Program-made: the position numbers and the translations under genes | From: Nemertoderma westbladi | Taxonomy: Eukaryota > Xenacoelomorpha > Nemertodermatida > Nemertodermatidae | NCBI GenBank assembly: GCA_032718475.1 | Contig: JAUCBJ010006442.1 | Span: 1-64,000, forward strand | Direction of reading: 5' to 3' | DNA: 64,000 bases | The notes under the pieces: generated by a model | Seen by the model: only the letters and a program-made list of their open reading frames with translations | Database searches by the model: none | What the model was told of the DNA's origin: nothing | In this document: positions 19,915-30,881 of the stretch, one piece after another | How positions within the stretch are numbered: position 1 is the first letter of the stretch | How the letters are laid out: every line of letters starts with the position of its first letter

Positions 19915-21480
19915 CACCTCTGAAGTTTGCGCAATTACTTCAGTTCTCTTTAATACCTGTCTGGTCCACGGGTCGGTTCCTAAATTTATTTTAATTACGT
20001 CACTAGTTCCGCTGGTTAAGGACAGTTTAGGTGATTACTCCAGGTCATCAAACTACAGAGCGATTGACATTTTGTCGTTAATTCTGAAGGTCTTTGAGTG
20101 GGTCATGGTTCTCTCGCAACATGATTCCTTACATGTAGACGAACTGCAATTTGGTTTCCTGAAGGATTCGAGTACGTCAATGTGTACATGAGCCGCTAGT
20201 GAAGTTGTCTCGTTTATTCGAGGTTCTCCACTCCTGTTTATGGATGTTTTATGGACTTGTCCAAGGCATTCGATATGGTTGACTGGGTTTCGCTATTCCT
20301 ACAACTGTTGAAAAAAGGTTTCTCGCCATTATTTATTAGAACCCTATATTGTCTATATATAGGGGGAAATCACGTAGGGTGAAGTGGGGAGGTCATGTCT
20401 CCTGACATTTTTGGGATATCGAATGGAGTCCGACAAGGTTCAGTCGCCAGCCTTGTGCTCTTCTGCGTTATACTAATTTCGCTAGTACAGAAACTTCGAG
20501 ACTCACAGGTGGGGTGTCTAGATTGTTAGAGAGTTGGTTCTAGATACTTCGGAATTTGTATGCTGATATTTTATTATTGTGCCCATCTATAGTTGGTTTA
20601 CAGTTCATGGATCATTTATGTACAGTTTGTGCGAAGGAATATAATATGAAGTATAGTACTAATGCTGATCCAAATAAAAGTAAAACTAAATGCATTTTGG
20701 GTTTAATTGGAAGCCTCCAATGGCTAATATTTCGTTAAATAATGCAGATTTACCTTGGGTGCAACAGATTCAAGATTTGGGCAACACTTTTCATTACACT
20801 GGTTTGTTTTCGTGTGATATTTTAATAAAAAGGGGTCAATTTATTGGTAAACTAAGTAGTTTAAGACAAGAATTTCATTATCTACATCCTAGCTCTTTGT
20901 CAGAATTACAACGTATCTATGCAACATCATTTTATGGTAGTTGTCTTTGGGATATTTGGTCTAAAGAATGTACTCGTTTATTATGTTTACTCGTTTACTA
21001 TGTTTACATCCTAGAATATTAATTTAATTAATATTAATTATATATTAAAATATTATATATTAATTAATTTAATATTTTTTTGGAATTTCCCCTTTAACAC
21101 ACACAGATTCATTGTAGAAAATATTGTGCCATTCCCATATCCAAAATCTATGGTTGTTAGTAGATATTTGAAATTTACTGAAAATTTCAAATCAAATGCT
21201 ACGAAACCGTCATTACATTTTTTGGCCGAGTTGTGCTTATTTGATTGCAGAACTATATCTGGTGCTAATTTAAGGCGTATACAGCTTGAATGTGGTCGGT
21301 CCCCTTAGAAATAGTAAATTGTGTAACAATATTAATTGGTTTCCTGATTCACGGGCTATATCTTACAGTAGCATTTGTAGAAACATTACAGATTGTAGAT
21401 ACAATTATAAGGAGGTTCCTGGATTCTCTATGAATGAGTTAAATACTTTACTAAACTTCGTTTGTACGAGTTGATTTCGT
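19915..21480 (+). mobile_element. LINE family C, decayed reverse transcriptase
   Basis: The plus strand reads VPKFILITSLVPLVKDSLGD and YSRSSNYRAIDILSLILKVF (RT entry motifs, about 19975-20090), then ELQFGFLKDSSTSMCT (about 20140). A broken motif A region (MDLSKAFDMVD spread over two frames, about 20250-20285) and NGVRQGSVASLVLFCVI (motif B, about 20424-20475) follow. The FADD equivalent is replaced by YADILLLCPS (about 20560), and NADPNKSKTKCILG follows (about 20660). The combination is characteristic of a non-LTR RT distinct from families A and B. Several frameshifts and stops make it non-functional. The remainder to 21480 continues as broken C-terminal coding. Confidence 0.8.
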
Positions 21481-21585
21481 TTATATGGTGCTGCCTACAA
21501 TTATACGGTGATGTCATTGTTAACATTGTGCTCAATCGAACTCAATTAGGGAACTTACTTAATAGTTATTCTGTGCTGTGTAAAA

Positions 21586-24118
21586 TTTAATTCATACGTA
21601 CTTACTCTGTGCTGTGTACAACTTAATTACTTACTCTGTGCTGTGTACAACTTTAAATACTTACTCTGTGCTGTGTACAACTTAATTACTTACTCTGTGC
21701 TGTGTACAACTTAATTACTTACTCTGTGCTGTGTACAACTTAATTACTTACTCTGTGCTGTGTACAACTTAATTACTTACTCTGTGCTGTGTACAACTTA
21801 ATTACTTACTCTGTGCTGTGTACAACTTAATTACTTACTCAGTGTTGTGTACAACTTAATTACTTACTCTGTGCTGTGTACAACTTAATTACTTACTCTG
21901 TGCTGTGTACATCTTAATTACTTACTCTGTGCTGTGTACAACTTAATTACTTACTCTGTGCTGTGTACAACTTAATTTCTTACTCTGTGCTGTGTACAAC
22001 TTAATTACTTACTCTGTGCTGTGTACAACTTAATTACTTACTTTGTGCTGTGTACAACTTAATTACTTACTCTGTGCTGTGTACAACTTAATTACTTACT
22101 CTGTGCTGTGTACAACTTAATTACTTACTCTGTGCTGTGTACAACTTAATTACTTACTCTGTGCTGTGTACAACTTAATTACTTACTCTGTGCTGTGTAC
22201 AACTTAATTTCTTACTCTGTGCTGTGTACAACTTAATTACTTACTCAGTGCTGTGTACAACTTAATTACTTACTCTGTGCTGTGTACAACTTAATTACTT
22301 ACTCTGTGCTGTGTACAACTTAATTTCTTACTCTGTGCTGTGTACAACTTAATTTCTTACTCTGTGCTGTGTACAACTTAATTACTTACTCTGTGCTGTG
22401 TACAACTTAATTACTTACTCTGTGCTGTGTACAACTTAATTACTTACTCTGTGCTGTGTACAACTTAATTACTTACTCTGTGCTGTGTACAACTTAATTA
22501 CTTACTCTGTGCTGTGTACAACTTAATTACTTACTCTGTGCTGTGTACAACTTAATTACTTACTCTGTGCTGTGTACAACTTAATTACTTACTCTGTGCT
22601 GTGTACAACTTAATTACTTACTCTGTGCTGTGTACAACTTAATTACTTACTCTGTGCTGTGTACAACTTAATTTCTTACTCTGTGCTGTGTACAACTTAA
22701 TTACTTACTCTGTGCTGTGTACAACTTAATTACTTACTCTGTGCTGTGTACAACTTAATTACTTACTCTGTGCTGTGTACAACTTAATTACTTACTCTGT
22801 GCTGTGTACAACTTAATTACTTACTCTGTGCTGTGTACAACTTAATTACTTACTCTGTGCTGTGTACAACTTAATTACTTACTCTGTGCTGTGTACAACT
22901 TAATTACTTACTCTGTGCTGTGTACAACTTAATTACTTACTCTGTGCTGTGTACAACTTAATTACTTACTCTGTGCTGTGTACAACTTAATTACTTACTC
23001 TGTGCTGTGTACAACTTAATTACTTACTCTGTGCTGTGTACAACTTAATTACTTACTCTGTGCTGTGTACAACTTAATTACTTACTCTGTGCTGTGTACA
23101 ACTTAATTACTTACTCTGTGCTGTGTACAACTTAATTACTTACTCTGTGCTGTGTACAACTTAATTACTTACTCTGTGCTGTGTACAACTTAATTACTTA
23201 CTCTGTGCTGTGTACAACTTAATTACTTACTCTGTGCTGTGTACAACTTAATTACTTACTCTGTGCTGTGTACAACTTAATTTCTTACTCTGTGCTGTGT
23301 ACAACTTAATTACTTACTCTGTGCTGTGTACAACTTAATTACTTACTCTGTGCTGTGTACAACTTAATTACTTACTCTGTGCTGTGTACAACTTAATTAC
23401 TTACTCTGTGCTGTGTACAACTTAATTACTTACTCTGTGCTGTGTACAACTTAATTACTTACTCAGTGCTGTGTACAACTTAATTACTTACTCTGTGCTG
23501 TGTACAACTTAATTACTTACTCTGTGCTGTGTACAACTTAATTACTTACTATGTGCTGTGTACAACTTAATTACTTACTCTGTGCTGTGTACAACTTAAT
23601 TTCTTACTCTGTGCTGTGTACAACTTAATTACTTACTCTGTGCTGTGTACAACTTAATTACTTACTCTGTGCTGTGTACAACTTAATTACTTACTCTGTG
23701 CTGTGTACATCTTAATTACTTACTCTGTGCTGTGTACAACTTAATTACTTACTATGTGCTGTGTACAACTTAATTACTTACTCTGTGCTGTGTACAACTT
23801 AATTACTTACTCTGTGCTGTGTACAACTTAAATACTTACTCTGTGCTGTGTACAACTTAATTACTTACTCTGTGCTGTGTACAACTTAATTACTTACTCT
23901 GTGCTGTGTACAACTTAATTACTTACTCTGTGCTGTGTACAACTTAATTACTTACTCTGTGCTGTGTACAACTTAATTACTTACTCTGTGCTGTGTACAA
24001 CTTAATTACTTACTCTGTGCTGTGTACAACTTAATTACTTTGTGCTGTGTACAACTTAATTACTTACTCTGTGCTGTGTACAACTTAATTACTTACTCTG
24101 TGCTGTGTACAACTTAAC
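21586..24118. repeat. 29-bp satellite array
   Basis: About 87 tandem copies of a 29-bp unit containing TTACTCTGTGCTGTGTACAA followed by CTTAATTAC. Variation is sparse (for example AGTGCTG for TGTGCTG, and TTTCTTA for TTACTTA) and one unit near 24040 is shortened. The array starts as degenerate units after the LINE C remnant and ends just before the right inverted repeat. There are no spacers, so it is not a CRISPR array. Confidence 0.97.
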
Positions 24119-24617
24119 TCATATACACGAAATTAATAAATAAAAATAATAGGCTTAGTTTTTATGCAGTTTACTACCGGTAACATTCAGTTTTGCGGCT
24201 TAGGATAGGGTTCCGATTTGTGATACACACCTATGTGTGTTGGGCATGGCCTAATTTTATGTTGTTTGTTTGTTTTTTGTTTTGTTGTTCTGTTTTGAAG
24301 GCCCTAGTGGCTAAGTAGGCCTACTTATTTTTTAGGCTTAATGTCCTGATTCTACATTTTTTGTGTAATTAGTGGGGTGTAAGACTCAAGTAATAAAAAC
24401 CATACTTTGATTATATATCGAGTCACCAAGTATAAGTTCACTTATACCAACATACCGTCTGACAATATATGAAGGATAAGTAAGTTGACTTGAATATAAT
24501 TGATAAATTATTTTCTCCTAGTATATAGATTAATCGAATATATCATACCACCATAAATATATAACAGGATTTACAACATAGATAATAACATCATGAAAAG
24601 TACGAAACTGTGAGTTA

Positions 24618-24640
24618 GGGGGGGGGGGGGGGGGGGGGGG
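24618..24640. repeat. Poly-G run of 23
   Basis: An uninterrupted run of 23 G follows GAGTTA. Such runs are prone to length error in sequencing and can form quadruplex structures. Confidence 0.95.
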
Positions 24641-24786
24641 TGATAGAAAAGCTATTATTTTCATGAGTTTACAAGGCCCTGCAGGATCTGGGGATGTCTC
24701 ACGCACTGAAGTTCGAGAAATGACTGATTGTAACCGTAGCTATTTATTGATTTTGAGACTTCATTTACCAGTTGAGAGCGATGTTA

Positions 24787-25200
24787 TTTAAAGGTGGCAC
24801 GCGACATACTGCCTAACAGGGGGCTATTGTATATATATATATAAAAAATAAAAGGGTAAAACCTAGAGTCTTAAACCCACAAAACTAACAAATAACATCA
24901 GGACGTTAACGCCCAAAGTAGTACTCAGCCACTAGGGCCATCAAAAAACCACAAAACAATAGAAACAAACAACAACATAAATAAAAAACACAAATATATT
25001 AAATCTGCTCAACATAGGCCTACAGGTATGTATCGCACCCCAACCCTAAGCCTAACCGCCATACACTAAATGATACCGGTATTACAATACACAAAAGCTA
25101 AGCCTATATTCTATAAGAAAATAAATGACATTTTGTCGCCGTAAAGGGGTAGAACTACGGCAACAATAATTAATTTTATCAAAAATATGGTTGCGTTTCG
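24787..25200. repeat. Dispersed repeat R, copy 1
   Basis: This is a direct repeat of the segment at 25777-26170. Shared words include GCACGCGACATACTG, AACCTAGAGTCTTAAACC, GCCACTAGGGCCATCAAAAA or a one-base variant, and GACATTTTGTCGCCG. Part of it (AGGACRTTAACGCCCAAA, then CACTAGGGCC) also resembles the inverted arms at 19.7 and 24.3 kb, so all four belong to one repeat family. Confidence 0.85.
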
Positions 25201-25348
25201 GTGTCTGTGACCCAGTACACTGTATTCTCGACACCTCATCAGCTGGACAAAGTATTACCCAAAACTTATCTATATTGCACCAATGACCTACTATAATCGC
25301 ACCAAACTCTGTTACCACTCTCCGAAAACATAGATCAGACTGCAGAAC

Positions 25349-25627
25349 TACTACTAGGTTCGGCATGCTGCATTGCAGCTGCATTTTTAAGAATGCTGTG
25401 TCGGCTTGTCGACAAAATTGCGCCGCCACAACTCCCTATCACCCATGACATTTGCTAAATCATCCGCATCTTCAAGGCCAGTGTCCTTTAAGATGCGTCT
25501 CAAGAAAGTCATGGGCTGGCCACCATGCTTATTCACTCCATGAGGCTGCCAAAGCACAAGATTATGCACTGGCTGGTCCTCACGGCGAAAGCAATGTCCT
25601 GCAAAGTGGAGGCGGAAGCGAAGCGGA
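25349..25627 (-). mobile_element. LINE family A, short 3' fragment with target-site duplication
   Basis: This minus-strand insertion carries only the end of the ORF (DQPVHNLVLWQPHGVNKHGG to WRRNFVDKPTQHS, stop near 25390) and the family 3' tail. The flanks GACTGCAGAAC (25338-25348) and GACCGCAGAAC (25628-25638) differ by one base and look like an 11-bp target-site duplication. The coding is undamaged over this length, so the insertion is fairly young though strongly 5'-truncated. Confidence 0.8.
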
Positions 25628-25776
25628 GACCGCAGAACAATGAAACAAATGGTAAGTGAATCTATGTTACCCAATGGAAAACTGGTATGTGGCTAGGGCA
25701 GACACACGCAGTACAAAACATTAGATTGTATAACTTGCAGCAATGTTGCATATTCTGCTCTACTTCTTGAAATTAT

Positions 25777-26170
25777 CATTTAAGGTTGCACGCGACATAC
25801 TGACCAACAGGGTGCTATTGTATATATAAAATAAACAGGTAAAACCTAGAGTCTTAAACCCCACAAAACTAACAAAAAAACATAGTATCAGGACATTAAC
25901 GCCCAAAATAGTACTCAACCACTAGGGCCATCAAAAAACCACAAAACAATAGAAACAAACAACATAAACAAAACACACAAATATATTAAATCTGCTCAAC
26001 ATACAGGTATGTATCGCACCCTAAGCCTAACCACCATACACTAAATGATACCGGTAGTATACTGCACAAAAGCTAAGCCTATATTCTATAAGAAAATATA
26101 TGACATTTTGTCGCCGAAAAAGGGTAGAACTAGGGCAAAAATAATTAATTTTATCAAAAATATGAGCGTT
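25777..26170. repeat. Dispersed repeat R, copy 2
   Basis: This is the second copy of repeat R, offset about 988 bp from the first, with small indels. The LINE A fragment lies in the gap between the two copies. No protein is recognisable in either. Confidence 0.85.
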
Positions 26171-26488
26171 GTTGATATTCAAATAACTAATGCTCCTCCG
26201 TTTCAGGTTTACCACAGGCGCACATGTCACTTTCGAAGTCACTGTATATGTAACGCATGTGTACTAAGTTAGACTGACCAATAAGTAGCCCTAATGTAAA
26301 TGACTCTTGACTTCTTGTACAATTAAGAGCGATTGGTGATAAGAAAGGTGTGAGTACTTCACCTGGGTCATCATAAGATTATATCAAGCGCGATTTCCAT
26401 AAGTTTTGAATATAACTATAGATTTCATTTTGTGTATATTTCAATATCTTGTGTCTAGTTCATCAGTTGGTAGAAGCAATATTGCGGA
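26171..26488. other. No gene identified
   Basis: No exon or repeat recognised in this short interval. Confidence 0.45.
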
Positions 26489-27260
26489 TCAAGCTTGGAG
26501 ATTATATGCTAGGTAACTCCTTAAAAAGCAGTTATGTCTATAGAATATGTGTTGGTGGCTGTTGTGATTAGTCAACCATATATTTCTTGTTGGACTAGCT
26601 GTTCTGGAATACAATTTTAGCAGATACTTCCTAACCACAGATTCAAACCAGAGTTCTGGATACGGTAAACCACATATCACATTCAGTTGTTGTGGCCTGG
26701 GTTATATAATGTCCCGACAGCTGCCTTTAGCATTATACCTCACATATCCTCAAAGAATTTCACATATATAAACAAATTCCATACCACACACGCCGACATA
26801 CATCGAGGTAAAAAAAAGGCAGTTTATCAAGTTTATGATTGTTGGTAATTTGAGACGATATGTAGAAGTTACGTAACTTGATATTTTAGTACACATTTCC
26901 CAATGTAGGGCCTATAGTTAATATGTTTCCGATGTGGGATGAAAGTTAATCTTCGATCAAAGTATACACGAAGGATTTTACTCTTATCAGCATATCGACA
27001 GATGTTGTTGTGCAAGATAAGGGGTGGAAGTTTATCATAATCGACATGATTCGCCCCGTATATAATAACATCAGTCTTGTCGGCATTAACTCTGATGATT
27101 CGCCATTTGTAGCACCAGTAAGATATTTTGTCGCATTGGTGTTGGCTGAAGACTAGGCCCTTTTGTAATGCATTTAACGACATGTCTGCTCGTGGGCATG
27201 AGTTGTTTACAGTATCATAATCGGTATATGTGAATTTATTTGATTCACAAATTCATTCCT
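26489..27260 (-). mobile_element. LINE family D, decayed RT C-terminal region
   Basis: On the minus strand YTDYDTVNNS (about 27235-27205, a damaged YADD-type motif C) is followed by LNALQKGLVFSQHQCDKISY and WRIIRVNADKTDVIIYGANH (about 27170-27060). CRYADKSKILRVYFDRRLTF (about 27005) comes next. The arrangement of motif C, a thumb helix, then VNADKTDVIIYG and an ILRVYFDRRL strand, is diagnostic of non-LTR reverse transcriptases. Residues down to about 26489 may be the degraded C-terminus. Confidence 0.7.
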
Positions 27261-28245
27261 GTGACGGTCCTGTACATCTGTCATTGTCTTTAGTGCAAAT
27301 GTTATTTCTGGTGCTGTATTGTCGAACTAACATCCCCATTACTTTGCACCGCATTAGTGTCACGAGGACCATTACCATTTTTTTCTGTATATGTTACAAT
27401 TTCACTGACTCCCATCACATCGAGTACTTTGTTGTCAGGATCTATATTACAAAATGTCTCACTGATATTGAAGTTGAACAAACGTTGTGATAACACTGAC
27501 CTTTTTTTTTAACCTTTAACGATCATATATATTTCTTTTATACAGGGCTTACAGTTATTATACAAAAAACACATGATTAAAATTTCTGCTGCAGGGTTAT
27601 GCATATTCGGCGATGTATGAAACGTCATAGATATTCAGAAGAAAGTTACGCAGGTTGTTATATGTTTTCTTTATTAATGTTTGCTGTGATTTTTTAAACA
27701 ACCTACTGTACGTAAGAACAGAAGCACACACTATTTTTACTGGTTTGAAAATTTAATACCTATATGATGATAGTACATTATTAAGTTTAGTTAGCTGGTA
27801 CCTTGTGTGGTTACAGTGAAGATGGAAAAACAGTAATTTGGAAAGAGGTGGTTACAATAACAATGAGTGAGAAAAAGTAGTTGAAATACCAGTTATGTGA
27901 TGCATAGAAGATACAATACTTTATGTGTTACATAGCAAGAGATATGTTTGTAGCTTGTAATATGTCTAAAAGGTCCATCCACCTACTTACTTATAAAACC
28001 GGCCGGATTGCCTAATGAAGCATTCTATGCATGAAACAAACTGCCCGCGGATATTGTTGGATAGGATAGGGAAGTATAAGATATTATTAAGAGTTGGGGA
28101 TAAACCTAACGAATTTAGACCTTTCAGTAATTATTTGCATTGATGTTGATAAGAAGGACACTAGAAGAAGTGGTAAGCATCTTCAATATCTGCAGAGCGG
28201 GAAGTACACTGGGTACAATCTTGAAGATGGCGGCTAACCATATCA
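27261..28245. other. No gene identified
   Basis: An open stretch at 27302-27496 on the minus strand lies upstream of the family D RT and may be part of the same dead element, but I see no RT motif in it. The remaining sequence to 28245 shows nothing recognisable. Confidence 0.4.
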
Positions 28246-28249
28246 GCAC

Positions 28250-29822
28250 TTAAAGTGCTACTGTACAACGCATTCGTAGGCATGACATAGTTGATTGAAA
28301 ACTACGAATTCCCATGTCAAAATAATAGTTAAACGTGGATTTCTTAAGTAGTGCATGGTTAAATGAAAGAAATGGCATAGATTTGATGTTGGGAGCCAAA
28401 TCGTTCCATTTCACCAAAGTTGAGGGGAAGAAGGATTTATAATAAAGTTCCTTATGTGTTTTGAATGAAGAGTAGTCTGATATATTTAGCAGTAGGTGAT
28501 TAGGATTCTGCCTTACTAAAGGAGGTAGATAGTCCATGAGATGAGATGGAGCTAGTCCATGGACGATTTTGTAAAAATAAAGTAACCAAATTGCATTCAT
28601 GTGTTCACTCAAACATTGCAGGCGACAATGACTGTGAAGTTCTGAAGATGAAGTACGTGAAGTTGCTCCAGTAGCTAGTCTAAGAATCTCCAGTTCAATA
28701 CTGTCTAGGGTATTAGATAACTCCTGAGAGATATTGTTCCAAAGGGCGCAGCTGTATTCTTGTTTAGGGCGTATAAAGGCACTATAAATATGTATCATAG
28801 ATTTCATAGGGAGTTGGCATTTGCGCCTTTGCTTCGTAATGTTGCAACTTGAGGTGAAATGCTACCAAGGATTCATTCGATCAATGTGAATGGCGAATTT
28901 AAAATCATAAGAGAAGTGAACACCTAAGTGTTTATGTCTATTTACAAACTTTAAAGGTTGATTGTTATAGTATATGGGTGACATAGTAACTGGTATGTTA
29001 CCAGATGCAACAAGAACTTCCGTTTTTCTCAGGACTAAGTGTAACTATTTGGTAGCCCAGATAAGAATTGCTGTAAGTTCACTGTTCAGAAATTTGGCAG
29101 TCACGATTGGATTTTTAGTAATTTAAAAAATAGTTGTGTCATCTGCAAAAAGCCGTGCATTAGCCTTAAATAACATTAATAAACCGGACCTAATAAACTA
29201 CCTTGTGGCACACCAGCGAGTATAAATAAAACAGTTGAAACAGCACCTTCAATCAATACACGTTGTCTGCGTCCTGATAAGTAGCTATCAAACCACTTTA
29301 GTAAGTTGCCACAAATCCCACAGGCTTCCAATTTGTGAAGCAGACCAATGTGCCAAACTTTGTGTTAATAGCTTTAGCTAAATCGCAAAAGATTATACCT
29401 GCTGGGTCACCTTCATCACAACAGCGACACCAGTCCTCATAAAGTTTTAAGAGTTGAAAAACGCAACTATCCCCTGGAATGAAACCAGATTGATACCTAG
29501 TAATTTTCTGTTTTATAAAATTCTAAAAATGTTTATTTACAACCGATTCAAACAGCTTAGACAAACAACTTAGTAACGATATTGGTCGATAATTGGAATC
29601 TACATAGAAAAAACATTTGTTTTTATAGATAGGAACCACATTTGCTATGTGGTTCCAAGAGCAGCGAGATACGAAATAGGAAAACAAGTATATGGCACAA
29701 CGATGCTTTTAAATTTTTAACACCTCATTTCCCCAATGCCGTCAGGACCAACAGCTTTCCCAGGAATTAGTGACGATAGTGCCTCATTGACATCCTCATC
29801 AGTTATTGTCAGTGTGTCTATA
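28250..29822 (-). mobile_element. LINE family E (CR1/Jockey-like), decayed RT
   Basis: The minus strand reads DEDVNEALSSLIPGKAVGPD (about 29800-29740), YQSGFIPGDSCVFQLLKLYE (about 29495-29440), GIIFCDLAKAI (motif A, about 29400), FDSYLSGRRQRVLIEGAVST, LAGVPQGSLLGP (motif B, about 29210) and ARLFADDTTIF (motif C, about 29150). HKHLGVHFSYDFKFAIHIDR (about 28925) and a 185-residue open C-terminus (28807-28250) with YSAFIRPKQEYSCALWNNI follow. Stops and frameshifts interrupt motif A to C. The last 185 residues remain open, including a typical carboxy-terminal segment LKKSTFNYYFD. Confidence 0.85.
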
Positions 29823-29829
29823 AGCGTAA

Positions 29830-30175
29830 TTTATTACACGTTCGTGGGGCCTTCGCGCAGCACGAGGTCCAGTTATGAGATACAAATTAAAATTAAGCGA
29901 CTGTATCACAAAATCAGGTTTTGAGAAATTTACCCACACCACCAATCAATCAAAGAAAGGGGGACAGTACGTGTTCACCCCTTTTAATCCCCCCCCCCCA
30001 CCCTTCTCAACCACCAATACATAACCGTGACATCTACCACCCACGGAAGGGTAGAACGAACTTATTTCCAATCGCACGTTCAATATGCAAAGCCAGGTGG
30101 TGTATATGAATATAATCAACGCCGTACTCGTCTTAATTATTATAAGCGTCGTTCAATCGTTGCGCTCGTCCAGAG
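29830..30175. repeat. Dispersed repeat related to the 143-bp tandem block
   Basis: GGGGCCTTCGCGCAGCACGAGG and AGTTATGAGA near 29845-29885 recur at about 42910-42945. GCAAAGCCAGGTGGTGTATA near 30087 and GCCGTACTCGTC near 30121 correspond to one unit of the tandem repeat at 42955-43460. The intervening sequence differs. Confidence 0.6.
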
Positions 30176-30180
30176 TAAGT

Positions 30181-30368
30181 CCCCCCCCCCCCCCCCCCCC
30201 CTATCAGAAAGATTTACTCAACAAAAAATAGTGTAAATAAATAAACAACTACAAGGATAAGAGGTCATGTGTAGGAAAGCTAATCAGACGATACCTTTAC
30301 TAATATATTGAGCTGCATTGATCTATACATAGTAATGTTGGGTGATGGGGGGGGGGGGGGGGGGGGGG
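30181..30368. repeat. Poly-C (21) and poly-G (22) runs, 145 bp apart
   Basis: A C run occupies 30181-30201 and a G run 30347-30368. They are complementary and could pair across the interval. A shorter C run lies near 29990. Both are likely to be assembly-sensitive. Confidence 0.9.
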
Positions 30369-30868
30369 TTAGGGGGTGTCTGGGTGGGTTGTTAGTATTA
30401 GGGTGCACAATATCGACGCACGCGCAGGAATGTGTTGATGTTTAATAGCACCGCATTCCCGCGTTAGAAAGCATCCCCAATTGGAATAAATAAATAAATT
30501 AAACGCGTTTCGTTATGTTCCTCGACTTATATTATTCTCTCCACGGACGAGTTATTAGCTGCTAGACAGGTAGACCTAGTCCCCCACAACAACGGTCATA
30601 CCTTCAATCAATCAATCAATTGAGCTCATATGAGCTCGTATATTAGTTTTATTTATAAATTGAAATCTCACGAATTAATAGGCATATTAGCTGATTAGTG
30701 AACTATCATATGTTAGACCATATATATATATTATATATTATGGACCTTATCAAAATAGCGGTTGTACTGGGGCGGTATATGTTGTTCTCTAACCCACTGC
30801 AAGCGCATTTGAGGGGCCGGTATGTTTTAATAACTTCTGGTACAACGGGATGCAGTATTACAGCGCCA
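30369..30868. other. No gene; flank preceding the LINE A insertion
   Basis: Unique-looking AT-rich sequence containing (ATCA)n near 30607 and (TA)n near 30720. A reading frame crosses from here into the LINE at 30882, but residues before the LINE are flank read through by chance. Confidence 0.6.
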
Positions 30869-30881
30869 AGTAGATTTAATC

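Larger units (their letters stand above)
19635..24443. mobile_element. Inverted-repeat-bounded block with LINE remnant and satellite
   Basis: Sequence at 19635-19848 recurs inverted at about 24199-24415 with high similarity. Shared words in left-to-right orientation include TTACTTGA, CACTAATTACACAAAAAATG, AATCAGGACATTAAG, GTGTGTATCACAAATCGGAA and CCCTA. Outside the arms a 12-bp direct repeat ATACCAACATAC flanks the block (19623-19634 and 24444-24455), although the right side has about 30 extra bases beyond the arm. Inside are a decayed RT ORF (plus strand) and a 29-bp satellite. It may be one composite insertion or a LINE and satellite caught between two copies of one repeat. Confidence 0.5.

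Noticed and set aside
21586-24118. CRISPR array (29-bp repeats)
   Set aside because: Units are directly adjacent with no unique spacers, and the DNA is animal. It is a satellite.
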